DNA from: an uncultured Paracoccaceae bacterium
Lineage (GTDB): Bacteria; Pseudomonadota; Alphaproteobacteria; Rhodobacterales; Rhodobacteraceae
NCBI GenBank assembly: GCA_947495795.1
Contig: CANMAI010000001.1
Coordinates: 372,001-436,000 of the forward strand
Length of the DNA stretch: 64,000 bases
Direction of reading: 5' to 3'
This document shows positions 35,728 to 44,348 of this stretch, one piece after another. The notes under the pieces are model-generated. The model made no database searches and had not been told where the DNA came from. It saw only the letters and a list, made by a program, of their open reading frames with translations. Within the stretch, counting starts at the first letter, position 1. Each line of letters begins with the position of its first letter. Made by a program: the position numbers and the translations under genes.

Positions 35728-36939
35728 CTATTCAGCGGGGGTGGAGGCCGTTGCCTCCTGCCCACCATCTGTTTTCGATTTGCGCCCCTTGCCTGTGAGC
35801 CAGCCGCCAATGCGCTTGCCGCCCTCCACAAGACCACCGGGCAGGAAGATAACAACCAGCATGAACATGATGCCAAGAGTCAGGTGCCATCCTTTACCAA
35901 CGAAGGGATAGACGATCGTGATCAATGCATCTTCCAGTCCGTCCGGCAAAAACCCAAACCAGGCTTCAAGCGTCTTGCTGTTGATCTTGGAGACGATGTT
36001 TTCCATGTATTTGATGAAACCAGCGCCCAAAACCGGTCCAATCAAAGTACCGGCTCCGCCAAGAATGGTCATCAACACAACCTCGCCGCTTGCCGTCCAG
36101 AACATGCGCTCCGGGCCCACCTGCGTGTCCATTGCCACCAGTAATCCGCCCGCAAGGCCAGCATACATGCCTGAGATCACGAACACCGCAAGTGTGTACG
36201 GCTTGGTAGAAACTCCGGTATAGTTCAGCCTGTTCTGATTGGATTTTACCGCCCGCAACATCATCCCAAAGGGCGAGCGGAATATACGGATCGAGACGTA
36301 GAAAGCGATGAGCATCACAAATGCGGCCAGATAGTAACCAAAATTGAGCGTGAAGAGCCAACTACCCACCGGCAGTTCCATGCTGGCTCGCATATCGATC
36401 CCAAAGAAGCTTGCCCGCCCGATTGACCCTTCTGCAGCCCCAAAATCCAGGATGCGTGGATCGGCCGCCTTCAGCTGCAAACCGGTCTCGCCGCCCGTGA
36501 GTGGAGTCAGCACGGAATAGGCCAGGGCAAAAGACATCTGCGCGAATGCCAGGGTGAGGATCGAAAAGTAGATTCCTGATCGGCGAAGACAGACGTAACC
36601 TACTACAAGGGCAAACAGACCTGACACGATCACGGATGCAAACATCGCCGGGATTACGTTCACAGTCAGCAACTTCATCATCCAGATGCTGGCGTATGAT
36701 CCGACGCCGAGAAAAGCTGCATGCCCGAAGCTTAGATAGCCGGTGAGGCCGAACAGAAGGTTGAACCCAATGGCAAAGATGCCAAAGATGACAAAGCGCT
36801 GCATCAGATCAGGATAGCCCGCATTGAACTGCGCGAGGTTGGATCCTTCGGGAAAGGGGTTCAGGATAAACGGTGCCAGAAGCGTCATGGCGATAACGAT
36901 CAGAAAGAGTCGCGTATCTTTTGAGTCGAGCTTTAACAT
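35728..36939 (-). CDS. livM: ABC transporter permease, LivM type
   Basis: This 403-residue inner-membrane permease has about ten helices and the LivM landmarks [51 protein letters not shown] and [17 protein letters not shown] hydrophilic C-terminal tail ([13 protein letters not shown]) is extra. It lies three bases from livH and forms the channel with it. Confidence 0.93.
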   Translation of the reverse strand: MLKLDSKDTRLFLIVIAMTLLAPFILNPFPEGSNLAQFNAGYPDLMQRFVIFGIFAIGFNLLFGLTGYLSFGHAAFLGVGSYASIWMMKLLTVNVIPAMFASVIVSGLFALVVGYVCLRRSGIYFSILTLAFAQMSFALAYSVLTPLTGGETGLQLKAADPRILDFGAAEGSIGRASFFGIDMRASMELPVGSWLFTLNFGYYLAAFVMLIAFYVSIRIFRSPFGMMLRAVKSNQNRLNYTGVSTKPYTLAVFVISGMYAGLAGGLLVAMDTQVGPERMFWTASGEVVLMTILGGAGTLIGPVLGAGFIKYMENIVSKINSKTLEAWFGFLPDGLEDALITIVYPFVGKGWHLTLGIMFMLVVIFLPGGLVEGGKRIGGWLTGKGRKSKTDGGQEATASTPAE

Positions 36940-36942
36940 GCC

Positions 36943-37974
36943 TCAGTCCTCCATCACGCCCTTGCGGCCCATGAGGCCGCGTGGCCGGGTCAGCAAGACA
37001 ACGATTGCAACAAGGTAGATGATGATCTGGTTGATCCCCGGCAGTACGTCGAGAACCTGCGTCATTGAGGCAAAACTTTCCAGAATGCCCAGAAGAAACC
37101 CTGCAAGTACGGCACCGGCCAGCGAGCCCATGCCTCCGACGACAACCACAACAAAACTCAGAACCAGAAAGTCCATTCCCATGTGGTAGTTGGGCGAATT
37201 GATCGGCGCGTACATAACGCCGGCTAGGCCCGCAACACAGGCCGCGATTGCAAACATGATCGTGAAACGTTTGTCGATATTGATACCAAGTAAGCCCACA
37301 GTCTCCCGATCGGCCATTCCTGCTCGCACAACCATCCCGAAGGTCGTGAAGCGAAGGAATACGAAAACCGCCACGATCACCAACAAGGCAAAGGCAAAAT
37401 AAACGAGCCGCCAGTACGGGTAGATAATCGTTCCCGGATCCATACCGATCAGAGCGCCGAAATCGAAACTGCCAGCAAAAGCGGAGGGCGCGGGTGTCGG
37501 GATCGGGTTGGCACCATAATAGAATTTGATGATTTCCTGAAGCACGATGGCAAGGCCGAAAGTCACAAGGATCTGGTCTGCGTGCGGGCGCTTGTAGAAG
37601 TACTTGATCAGGCCGCGCTCCATCACCAAACCAATTATGATCATCACCGGGATCGCAAACAGAATAGCCAGCGGCACCGACCAGTCGATGATTGCAGCGC
37701 CCAGTTCAGGCCCAAGCCAGTCTTCGATATAGGGTGTACGCACCTGAAGTGGGTTCCCGAGGAAATCCTTCTTTTCCGGATCAAGCGTTATAGTGCTTAG
37801 AGTCAGAAGCTTGTTGAAGGTCACCGCGCAGAACGCGCCCATCATGAATAAGGCGCCGTGCGCAAAGTTCACCACGCCAAGCGTGCCGAAAATCAGCGTC
37901 AGGCCCAGCGCTATCAGCGCATAGGCGGACCCTTTATCAAGGCCGTTCAAGGTCTGTAGAAGAATCGCGTCCAT
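36943..37974 (-). CDS. livH: ABC transporter permease, LivH type
   Basis: This 343-residue permease starts with the LivH hallmark LNGLDKGSAYALIALGLTLI and FGTLGVVNFAHGALFMMGAF. It also has GLVMERGLIKYFYKRP, the EAA-like loop RAGMADRETVGLLGINIDK and GGMGSLAGAVLAGFLLG. An insertion after the third helix (about residues 60-100) is longer than in E. coli LivH. It is the second gene after the binding protein gene. Confidence 0.93.
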   Translation of the reverse strand: MDAILLQTLNGLDKGSAYALIALGLTLIFGTLGVVNFAHGALFMMGAFCAVTFNKLLTLSTITLDPEKKDFLGNPLQVRTPYIEDWLGPELGAAIIDWSVPLAILFAIPVMIIIGLVMERGLIKYFYKRPHADQILVTFGLAIVLQEIIKFYYGANPIPTPAPSAFAGSFDFGALIGMDPGTIIYPYWRLVYFAFALLVIVAVFVFLRFTTFGMVVRAGMADRETVGLLGINIDKRFTIMFAIAACVAGLAGVMYAPINSPNYHMGMDFLVLSFVVVVVGGMGSLAGAVLAGFLLGILESFASMTQVLDVLPGINQIIIYLVAIVVLLTRPRGLMGRKGVMED

Positions 37975-38043
37975 CGGTCCCTCCCAGGAACAAGGAATCT
38001 TGCGCCATCCCCTTGGGGGGATGACGGGTTTTCATAAGACAAA

Positions 38044-38076
38044 GCCTGGTGTCAGGCCGAGTACCGAAGATCGGTA
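38044..38076 (-). terminator. Tandem hairpins after the binding-protein gene (attenuator or partial terminator)
   Basis: Two stems follow the stop codon on the minus strand: TACCGA/TCGGTA (38062-38076), then GCCTG/CAGGC (38044-38057) followed by TTTGTCTT. A third stem (CATCCCC/GGGGATG, 38006-38023) lies just before livH. Such hairpins commonly let the binding protein be made in excess over the membrane subunits. Confidence 0.5.
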
Positions 38077-38079
38077 GGC

Positions 38080-39435
38080 TCAGGCGCCCGGGTTACAAGT
38101 GCCCAAAGAGCCGCCCGCAAACTGCGGATGATCGGGTGCGTATGTCACCTGATCAACTGGCGTCACTTCCACGATTTCCAGAAGATCGAACTCGGAGGTC
38201 GGGTTCTCTTTCCCGCGCACAACCAGAACGTCCTTGAAGCACTGGTGGTCTTCGGCGCGGTAGAGTGTTGGCCCGTTGCCCATGCCATCGAACTCAAACC
38301 CTTCGAGGGCCTCGACAACGGCACAAGGGTTGAAAGAACCGGCCCGCTCAACGGCATCTGCATACAGCATTGCTTGCACATAGCATGTATGCGCTGCCTG
38401 AGATGGAGGGAAACCGTACTTCGTGCCGAAGGATTTTACAAAGGCCTGAGAACCCTCATCCTGCAGCGACCAGTGCCAGTTGGTGGACCCGAAGATGCCT
38501 TTAACGTTGGCACCGGCCCCCTTGGCCATCAGACGCGAATAGAGCGGAACGATGATTTCGAAGTTCTTCCCATTCACAATCCGGTCTCGCAGACCAAACT
38601 GAACCGCGTTTGTAAGGCTGTTAACCATGTTTCCGCCGTAGTGGTTCAGCACCAGAACATCCGCATCAGATTGCAGAACGGGGGTGATATACGCGGAGAA
38701 ATCAGTCGCGGCCAGCGGAGTAAGCACCGTATTGACCGTATTCCAGCCCATCGCTTCAGTGGACTCCTTCACAGCCTGTTCGGTCGTGTAACCCCAGTTG
38801 TAATCTGCCGTGAGGTGATAGGCATTCCGATCAGTGCCGTAAGCATTCTTCAGAACGGGCGCGAGCGCTGCGCCTGACATGTAGGAGTTGAAGAAATGAC
38901 GGAAACCGTTGGCCTTGCGGTCCTTACCAGTTGTGTCATTGGAATGGGTAAGACCTGCCATGAATATCACGCCAGCTTCCTGGCACAAAGCTTGCACTGC
39001 CACAGCAACACCCGATGAAGAGCCGCCCGTGATCATTACAGCGCCATCTTTTTCGATCATGGACTTGGCAGAAGCCCGCGCCGCATCAGATTTAGTCTGT
39101 GTATCACCTGTAACGAACTCGACCTTTTTGCCCATAATGCCGGTGCCGTTCAGCGCTTTGGAGCTAAAAGTGCTCATCATTCCGCCGTCACCTTCACCAT
39201 TCAGGTGCTCAACCGCCAACTGATACGCACGAAGTTCGTCCGCGCCCTCATCAGCATACGGGCCAGACTGCGGTACGTTAAAACCAAGTGTCACAGTGCC
39301 GCCAGTCGGGGCGTTCGTGAAAGCATGGCCATCCGCAGCCAAGCGGCCTGCAAAAACCGTTGGCATTGCCAAACCAGCACCCATCACGGCACCGGATTTA
39401 AGCAAACCACGACGGTTCATTTTGAATCCAGACAT
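38080..39435 (-). CDS. ABC transporter periplasmic substrate-binding protein (Liv/Urt type), Tat-like signal
   Basis: This 451-residue protein starts at the ATG at 39435 after GGGAGGA; the frame is open upstream into the promoter region but is not coding there. The signal NRRGLLKSGAVMGAGLAMP looks Tat-dependent. The mature protein is a Peripla_BP_6-type binder: LGFNVPQSGPYADEGADEL, GGSSSGVAVAVQALCQEAGV, FFNSYMSGAALAPVLKNAYG, YNWGYTTEQ. It is the first gene of the operon ending in acs. The ligand is unknown. It is longer than classical LivK (about 370), nearer to the amide or urea binders in size. Confidence 0.92.
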   Translation of the reverse strand: MSGFKMNRRGLLKSGAVMGAGLAMPTVFAGRLAADGHAFTNAPTGGTVTLGFNVPQSGPYADEGADELRAYQLAVEHLNGEGDGGMMSTFSSKALNGTGIMGKKVEFVTGDTQTKSDAARASAKSMIEKDGAVMITGGSSSGVAVAVQALCQEAGVIFMAGLTHSNDTTGKDRKANGFRHFFNSYMSGAALAPVLKNAYGTDRNAYHLTADYNWGYTTEQAVKESTEAMGWNTVNTVLTPLAATDFSAYITPVLQSDADVLVLNHYGGNMVNSLTNAVQFGLRDRIVNGKNFEIIVPLYSRLMAKGAGANVKGIFGSTNWHWSLQDEGSQAFVKSFGTKYGFPPSQAAHTCYVQAMLYADAVERAGSFNPCAVVEALEGFEFDGMGNGPTLYRAEDHQCFKDVLVVRGKENPTSEFDLLEIVEVTPVDQVTYAPDHPQFAGGSLGTCNPGA

Positions 39436-39555
39436 ATGTTTCCTCCCAAAGGATTTGTTCGTCTCGCCTTTCGGCGGCGGGGCTGTCTGCCCGCAATAAT
39501 CATGCCTCAATTGCGTCAAAAAAGCAATAAACAGTTGCAAACACTTACTTTTTCT

Positions 39556-39600
39556 GTAAATTATTTTCAAAACAGCCTTGCAAAAATGTAAATAATTTAC
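39556..39600. promoter_or_regulatory. Two AT-rich palindromes, candidate double operator between the ABC operon and its regulator
   Basis: GTAAATAATTTAC (39588-39600) is a perfect palindrome. GTAAATTATTTTC (39556-39568) is a near copy 32 bases away, three helical turns. Both lie in the roughly 200-base gap between the divergent binding-protein and ScfR-like genes. Binding by the adjacent regulator is inferred from position. Confidence 0.55.
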
Positions 39601-39642
39601 CTCGCACCGCACAAACGCCTTGTTTTGCTTGGAGAATTCCAG

Positions 39643-40965
39643 ATGCTTAGATCCCTTGTTGGCAGCCGGATCAGAGAGTTGCGGCGGCGTTCTGGTATCA
39701 GCCAGACACAGCTGGCAAAAACTGTCGGAATTTCTCCGTCCTATCTCAACCTCATCGAGCACAACAAAAGAGGTATTGGTGGTCAGATTCTCAACTCAAT
39801 AGCCGAGGCGCTAAATACACGCGCCAGTCAGCTTTCGGAATCGGATAACCCCACTCTTCTGTCTGATCTTCGCGATGCAGCCGAGCGGTCAACCGAGCCG
39901 GTGGAGGATCTGGCCGCTCGCTTTCCGGGCTGGGCAACTCTTGCGGCCGCACAGGCACGTAAGATCCGGGATCAAGAGGCCGTAATCTCAGCTCTTTCAG
40001 ATAGGCTTTCCCATGATCCCTTTCTGTCAGAGACTGTGCACGGAATTCTCTCAAATGTTACTGCCATCCGCTCCACTGCCTCAATTCTTGCCCAGATGGA
40101 GGCGATACCGGAGGCGCAGGTGAAAGACTTCTACAAAAGTCTGCATACAGAAAGCGTGCGCCTCTCCGATACGACCGAAGACCTTGCAGCATACCTTGCC
40201 CGGGCAGGCTCAGAAGCGGCGAGTGCCGCAACGGCGGAGGAAGCGCTGGACCAGTACCTCACGCGAAATCAGTATCACTTCGAGATACTGGATCAGGAGA
40301 CACAGAGCGATCTGGCGTCAAATGCTGCACTGGCAGAGCTGGATGAGACGATCAACGCCATGCTGGCTGCGGAACCTCAGCTTACGGGGGATGCGCATGA
40401 TCTCGTCCGCGCGTATCTGCACACATATGCAGAGGATGCCTGTGCTATGCCGCTGGAGACTTTTGCCAGCAAGGCGAAAGAGGCAAGCTTCGATCCGATG
40501 ATCCTCAGCCGCGCTTTTGATCGGGATCTGCATTCCGTTTTCCGACGTCTTGCAAACCTTCACCGCCCCAGGATCGAGGCACCCCAATTTGGCCTCATCA
40601 CAGTCAGCGCATCGGGCTATCCTCTGCTCCGCCAACCACTTCCGGGCTTTGCGCTTCCACGCCATGGCAATGCCTGCCCTCTCTGGCCGCTGTTTCGTTC
40701 ATTTTCTCAACCTGGCCAGCCGCTTCTGGCTGATATGGAACATGACACCGGGCAGCAGTATCAAACTCTGGCGTTCGCCTCTTCCCGCAAGCAGCTTAAA
40801 TTGGGAGAGAACGGTGATCTGGTAGCATCCATGCTGATCGTGGCGAAGGAGAAAAGCCCGTTTGGGGCTTCTTTTCAGCCGACTGCGATGGTCGGTACGG
40901 CCTGTAGGATCTGCACGCGTGTGGGGTGCTCGGCTCGAACCTCCAGCCAACTGATCCAAAGCTGA
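39643..40965 (+). CDS. Short-chain acyl-CoA-type transcriptional regulator (XRE + DUF2083; RamB/ScfR-like)
   Basis: This 440-residue regulator has an N-terminal XRE helix-turn-helix (SRIRELRRRSGISQTQLAKT, SYLNLIEHNKRGI), a helical middle, and the C-terminal domain of the RamB/ScfR group (FGLITVSASGYPLLRQPLPG, ending in TACRICTRVGCSART). Members control acetate, propionate and glyoxylate genes and are thought to sense acyl-CoA. The ATG at 39643 has a GGAG site 9 bases upstream. Being divergent from an importer operon that ends in acs strongly suggests it controls that operon. Confidence 0.88.
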   Translation: MLRSLVGSRIRELRRRSGISQTQLAKTVGISPSYLNLIEHNKRGIGGQILNSIAEALNTRASQLSESDNPTLLSDLRDAAERSTEPVEDLAARFPGWATLAAAQARKIRDQEAVISALSDRLSHDPFLSETVHGILSNVTAIRSTASILAQMEAIPEAQVKDFYKSLHTESVRLSDTTEDLAAYLARAGSEAASAATAEEALDQYLTRNQYHFEILDQETQSDLASNAALAELDETINAMLAAEPQLTGDAHDLVRAYLHTYAEDACAMPLETFASKAKEASFDPMILSRAFDRDLHSVFRRLANLHRPRIEAPQFGLITVSASGYPLLRQPLPGFALPRHGNACPLWPLFRSFSQPGQPLLADMEHDTGQQYQTLAFASSRKQLKLGENGDLVASMLIVAKEKSPFGASFQPTAMVGTACRICTRVGCSARTSSQLIQS

Positions 40966-41047
40966 AATCCCGTGACATTCTGCCAAAAACCCCGCTATCC
41001 TTGATCAACCAAGCGGCAGCATAGCCGCAGGATAGGGAGAGTGTAGC

Positions 41048-41413
41048 GTGAACCAGCGCGTTCTCATCGTCGAAGATGAGCCCAATATCGCGAGTGCATT
41101 GAAGTTCCTCCTCGACCATGCTGGGTTCGATGTGGTGGTGGAGGCAGATGGTGCGCAGGCAGTAGCCCGTGTTTCTGAAAGCGGAGCAGATGTGGTTGTT
41201 CTGGATGTGATGCTGCCCAATCGTTCCGGCTTCGATATACTGCGAGATATGCGGTCGGGATCCCATGCTGATACGCCTGTACTGATGCTCACTGCAAAGG
41301 GACAAGCTCAGGATAGGAAGACAGCGGAGGAACTAGGTGTGACAGCCTTTATGACGAAGCCCTTTTCCAATGCCGAGGTTATCAAAGCTGTCCGCGAGCT
41401 TGCGGCCCTTTGA
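41048..41413 (+). CDS. Stand-alone response regulator receiver protein
   Basis: This 121-residue single-domain receiver has the acidic pair VEDEPN, the acceptor aspartate in VVVLDVMLPNRSG, TAKG and the conserved lysine in FMTKPF. There is no output domain. It starts with GTG after GGGAGAG. It is translationally coupled to a small membrane protein and then to a symporter-kinase, so it probably receives phosphate from that kinase and acts by protein contact. Confidence 0.92.
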   Translation: MNQRVLIVEDEPNIASALKFLLDHAGFDVVVEADGAQAVARVSESGADVVVLDVMLPNRSGFDILRDMRSGSHADTPVLMLTAKGQAQDRKTAEELGVTAFMTKPFSNAEVIKAVRELAAL

Positions 41414-41658
41414 ACAACACTCAGCTTCGACAGGAGGATCAACGCATTCAGCGACAACAGCGGGATACGGCGCGTGCGCTTCCGTTTCTTGGTGTATTTC
41501 TTCTTGTGTCGCCGATACTAAACACACTGGTCGGCATAGAAACGATCCTCGGCGCGCCGATTGCGTATCTTTATATATTCGTCGCATGGGCCTTCTTGAT
41601 CCTCGCGACGGCCCGACTTTCGGCGCGACTGACGGGCGAGAACGAGAAAGACGGCTAG
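41410..41658 (+). CDS. Small two-helix membrane protein between receiver and symporter-kinase
   Basis: This 82-residue protein begins with TTG overlapping the receiver stop by four bases. A polar, glutamine/arginine-rich start (QLRQEDQRIQRQQRD) is followed by two membrane helices (LPFLGVFLLVSPILN and YLYIFVAWAFLILATARL). Position and topology recall the small DUF485-like partners (YjcH) of acetate permease ActP, but the sequence match is weak. It is probably an accessory subunit of the symporter-kinase that starts three bases later. Confidence 0.7.
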   Translation: MNNTQLRQEDQRIQRQQRDTARALPFLGVFLLVSPILNTLVGIETILGAPIAYLYIFVAWAFLILATARLSARLTGENEKDG

Positions 41659-41661
41659 ATC

Positions 41662-44337
41662 ATGCTGACGTGGAACAGTCTTGTTTTCGTCTGCATCGCC
41701 TACGCCTCATTCCTCTTTGCGATCGCCTTCTGGGCAGAGCGAAGGGCCGCCACGGGCAGCAGGCTTGGCTGGATCCGCTCTCCCGCAGTCTACACTCTGT
41801 CACTCTCCGTCTATTGTACCGGCTGGACTTTTTATGGCGCAGTGGGTTCTGCTGCGCGCAATGGATTGGAGTTTGTGACGATCTATATCGGGCCTTCGCT
41901 CGTGTTCTTTGGATGGTGGTTTCTGCTGCGCAAGCTTGTGCGGATCGGGCAGGCGCAGCGGATAACTTCCATCGCGGATCTCATTTCCTCTCGTTATGGG
42001 AAGAGTGCCACGCTCGGCGTGATCGTCACTTTGCTCGCGGTGGTGGGCACCACACCCTATATTGCACTTCAACTTCAATCCCTTACGCTCTCGATCACGG
42101 CACTTGCACAGCCCTCAAGCCCGCCCCTTTCGGAAAGCGGCTGGCTTACCGCCTTCTGGCTGGCCGTCGGCCTTGCCCTCTTTGCAATCCTTTTTGGCAC
42201 CCGCAGCATTGACGCGAATGAGCGGCATCACGGTGTTGTCACCGCGATTGCGGTGGAGGCCGTTGTAAAGCTTGTGGCGCTGCTTGCGGTGGGGGTTTTC
42301 GTGGTCTGGGGGCTTGGTACGGGGTCCAACACCCTGCCACTGACGGACTACGAACATCTTGATAAACAAGTGTTCACGCCTCGCTGGGTGACGCTTACGT
42401 TTCTGTCCGCAACAGCGGTCGTTTGCCTGCCTCGCATGTTTCAGGTGATGGTTGTGGAGAACAGCGATGAGCGGCATCTAGCTACTGCCGCCTGGGCGTT
42501 TCCTACGTACCTGTTTCTTATTTCGCTCTTTGTACTGCCCATAGCGCTTGCCGGTCGTGCCTTCCTGCCAGATGGTGCCAACCCCGATCTCTATGTTCTG
42601 ACGGTTCCACTTTCCCAAGGGCAGGATGGTCTGGCACTTCTTGCGTTTCTGGGCGGTTTTTCAGCCGCAACGTCTATGGTGATCGTGTCCGCTATTGCGG
42701 TTTCGACTATGATTTCAAATCACATCGCGGTGCCGATCTGGCTGCGGCTGAACACACGGAAAGTCCAGACATCGGGTGATGTGCGTTCCGTTGTTCTTAC
42801 CAGCCGCCGCGCTTCCATCGCTGTGATCCTGGTGCTCGGCTATGTATACTTTCTTGTGACGGGGGGAAGCGGAGCGCTTGCTTCAATCGGTCTGATCTCT
42901 TTTGCCGGGATCGCACAGATACTACCCAGCCTAATTGGTGGCATCTACTGGCGCGGTGCAACGCGCAGTGGAGCCATTTCCGGGATCGGCGTGGGTTTTG
43001 CCATCTGGGCTTACACGCTGTTTTTGCCGAGCTTCGAGGGTGGCTTTGTTCTGACCGACAATATCATCGAGAATGGTTTATTTGGCCTTACCGTCCTGCA
43101 ACCGAACGCATTGTTTGGTCTGGAGATCAAAGATCCTCTTGTCCACACAGTTTACTGGTCTCTCAGCCTGAACGCATTCGTGTTCATATTCGTTTCTCTG
43201 ATGAGCAATCCGAGGCCGCTGGAAGTGGTGCAGGCGGCTGCTTTCGTGGATGTTTTTGAAGGGGGGCAGAGCAATCTGGTAACAGGCCGTTCCGCCACTT
43301 CGGAGGATCTCTTTACCCTTGCACAGCGTATTCTTGGCACCACCACAGCCCACGCGCTTTTCACCCAAGCCGCTCATGCGCAAGGAAAAACCGGTGGATT
43401 GCCAGATGCGGATGATGCGCTGATTGTGCGGGTGGAGCGGGAGCTTTCAGGCTCCGTGGGCTCCGCTTCCGCGCATGCGATGGTAAGCCAGATCACGATG
43501 GGCGGGCAGATCTCTGTGGATCAGTTGATTGAGATGGCCGATGAGACGGCGCAGATTGTGGAATATTCGCATCGCCTTGAGCGGCAATCCGAGGAACTGG
43601 AGAAGACTGCCGAGGAACTGCGCAAGGCCAATACGCAACTGCGCGAAATCGGGGCGCAGAAGGACGCCTTTCTCTCCCAGGTAAGCCATGAACTGCGAAC
43701 GCCAATGACTTCGATCCGCTCGTTCGCAGAGATCTTGCGGGCATCAGAGGGTGTTTCCGATGCGGATGCACAGCGCTTTGTGGGCATTATTCACGAAGAA
43801 AGTCAGCGGCTTACGCGGCTTCTGGATGAGATCCTCGATCTCAGCTTTCTGGAAAGCGGGCGCGCCCGTCTGGACATGGAGGAGGTGTGCATAAGGGATG
43901 TGGTGAAGGCGGCGGCTTCGAGTACTGAGGGGCTGCGGCACAAGGCTGGTTTGGCCTTGGAGATTGAGGAAACGGGCCTTGAAAGCATTGTCCAAGCCGA
44001 TTTTGACAGGTTGGCGCAGGTACTGATCAACCTTATTTCCAACGCTGTGAAATACGGTAAGGCGGACGCGCCCGAGGTTCGGATATCGGTGACGCACGAA
44101 GGCGGGCAGACCCTTGTGCACGTGCAGGATAACGGGCCTGGAATTTCAGTGGAAAATCAAGACCGCGCGTTTGAGAAATTTGCACGACTTGATGAGGTTA
44201 CACTGGCCGGATCGGCGGGTTTGGGGTTGCCGATTAGCCGGGAGATCATGCGCAATCTCGGGGGTGAGCTGGTGCTTGTGCCGTCAGATACCGGAGCTCA
44301 CTTTCAGCTGACATTGCTGCCAGCTGAAAGTGTTTAG
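41662..44337 (+). CDS. Sensor histidine kinase fused to a sodium:solute symporter domain (CrbS/CbrA-like)
   Basis: This 891-residue protein carries about 13 membrane helices of the SLC5/SSF family (about 1-520; TGWTFYGAVGSAARNGLEFV, ISFAGIAQILPSLIGGIYWR). A coiled linker at about 610-660 (LERQSEELEKTAEELRKANT) leads into a kinase. The phospho-histidine is in SQVSHELRTPMTSIRSF and the ATPase boxes are NLISNAVKYGK, DNGPGI and GSAGLGLPIS. Members include CrbS, which with CrbR controls acs in Vibrio and Pseudomonas, and CbrA (histidine). Here it lies just beyond an acs-linked importer and an acyl-CoA-type regulator, favouring an acetate-like ligand. There is no PAS domain and no fused receiver. 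Confidence 0.93.
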   Translation: MLTWNSLVFVCIAYASFLFAIAFWAERRAATGSRLGWIRSPAVYTLSLSVYCTGWTFYGAVGSAARNGLEFVTIYIGPSLVFFGWWFLLRKLVRIGQAQRITSIADLISSRYGKSATLGVIVTLLAVVGTTPYIALQLQSLTLSITALAQPSSPPLSESGWLTAFWLAVGLALFAILFGTRSIDANERHHGVVTAIAVEAVVKLVALLAVGVFVVWGLGTGSNTLPLTDYEHLDKQVFTPRWVTLTFLSATAVVCLPRMFQVMVVENSDERHLATAAWAFPTYLFLISLFVLPIALAGRAFLPDGANPDLYVLTVPLSQGQDGLALLAFLGGFSAATSMVIVSAIAVSTMISNHIAVPIWLRLNTRKVQTSGDVRSVVLTSRRASIAVILVLGYVYFLVTGGSGALASIGLISFAGIAQILPSLIGGIYWRGATRSGAISGIGVGFAIWAYTLFLPSFEGGFVLTDNIIENGLFGLTVLQPNALFGLEIKDPLVHTVYWSLSLNAFVFIFVSLMSNPRPLEVVQAAAFVDVFEGGQSNLVTGRSATSEDLFTLAQRILGTTTAHALFTQAAHAQGKTGGLPDADDALIVRVERELSGSVGSASAHAMVSQITMGGQISVDQLIEMADETAQIVEYSHRLERQSEELEKTAEELRKANTQLREIGAQKDAFLSQVSHELRTPMTSIRSFAEILRASEGVSDADAQRFVGIIHEESQRLTRLLDEILDLSFLESGRARLDMEEVCIRDVVKAAASSTEGLRHKAGLALEIEETGLESIVQADFDRLAQVLINLISNAVKYGKADAPEVRISVTHEGGQTLVHVQDNGPGISVENQDRAFEKFARLDEVTLAGSAGLGLPISREIMRNLGGELVLVPSDTGAHFQLTLLPAESV

Positions 44338-44348
44338 ATCAGAGAGGT

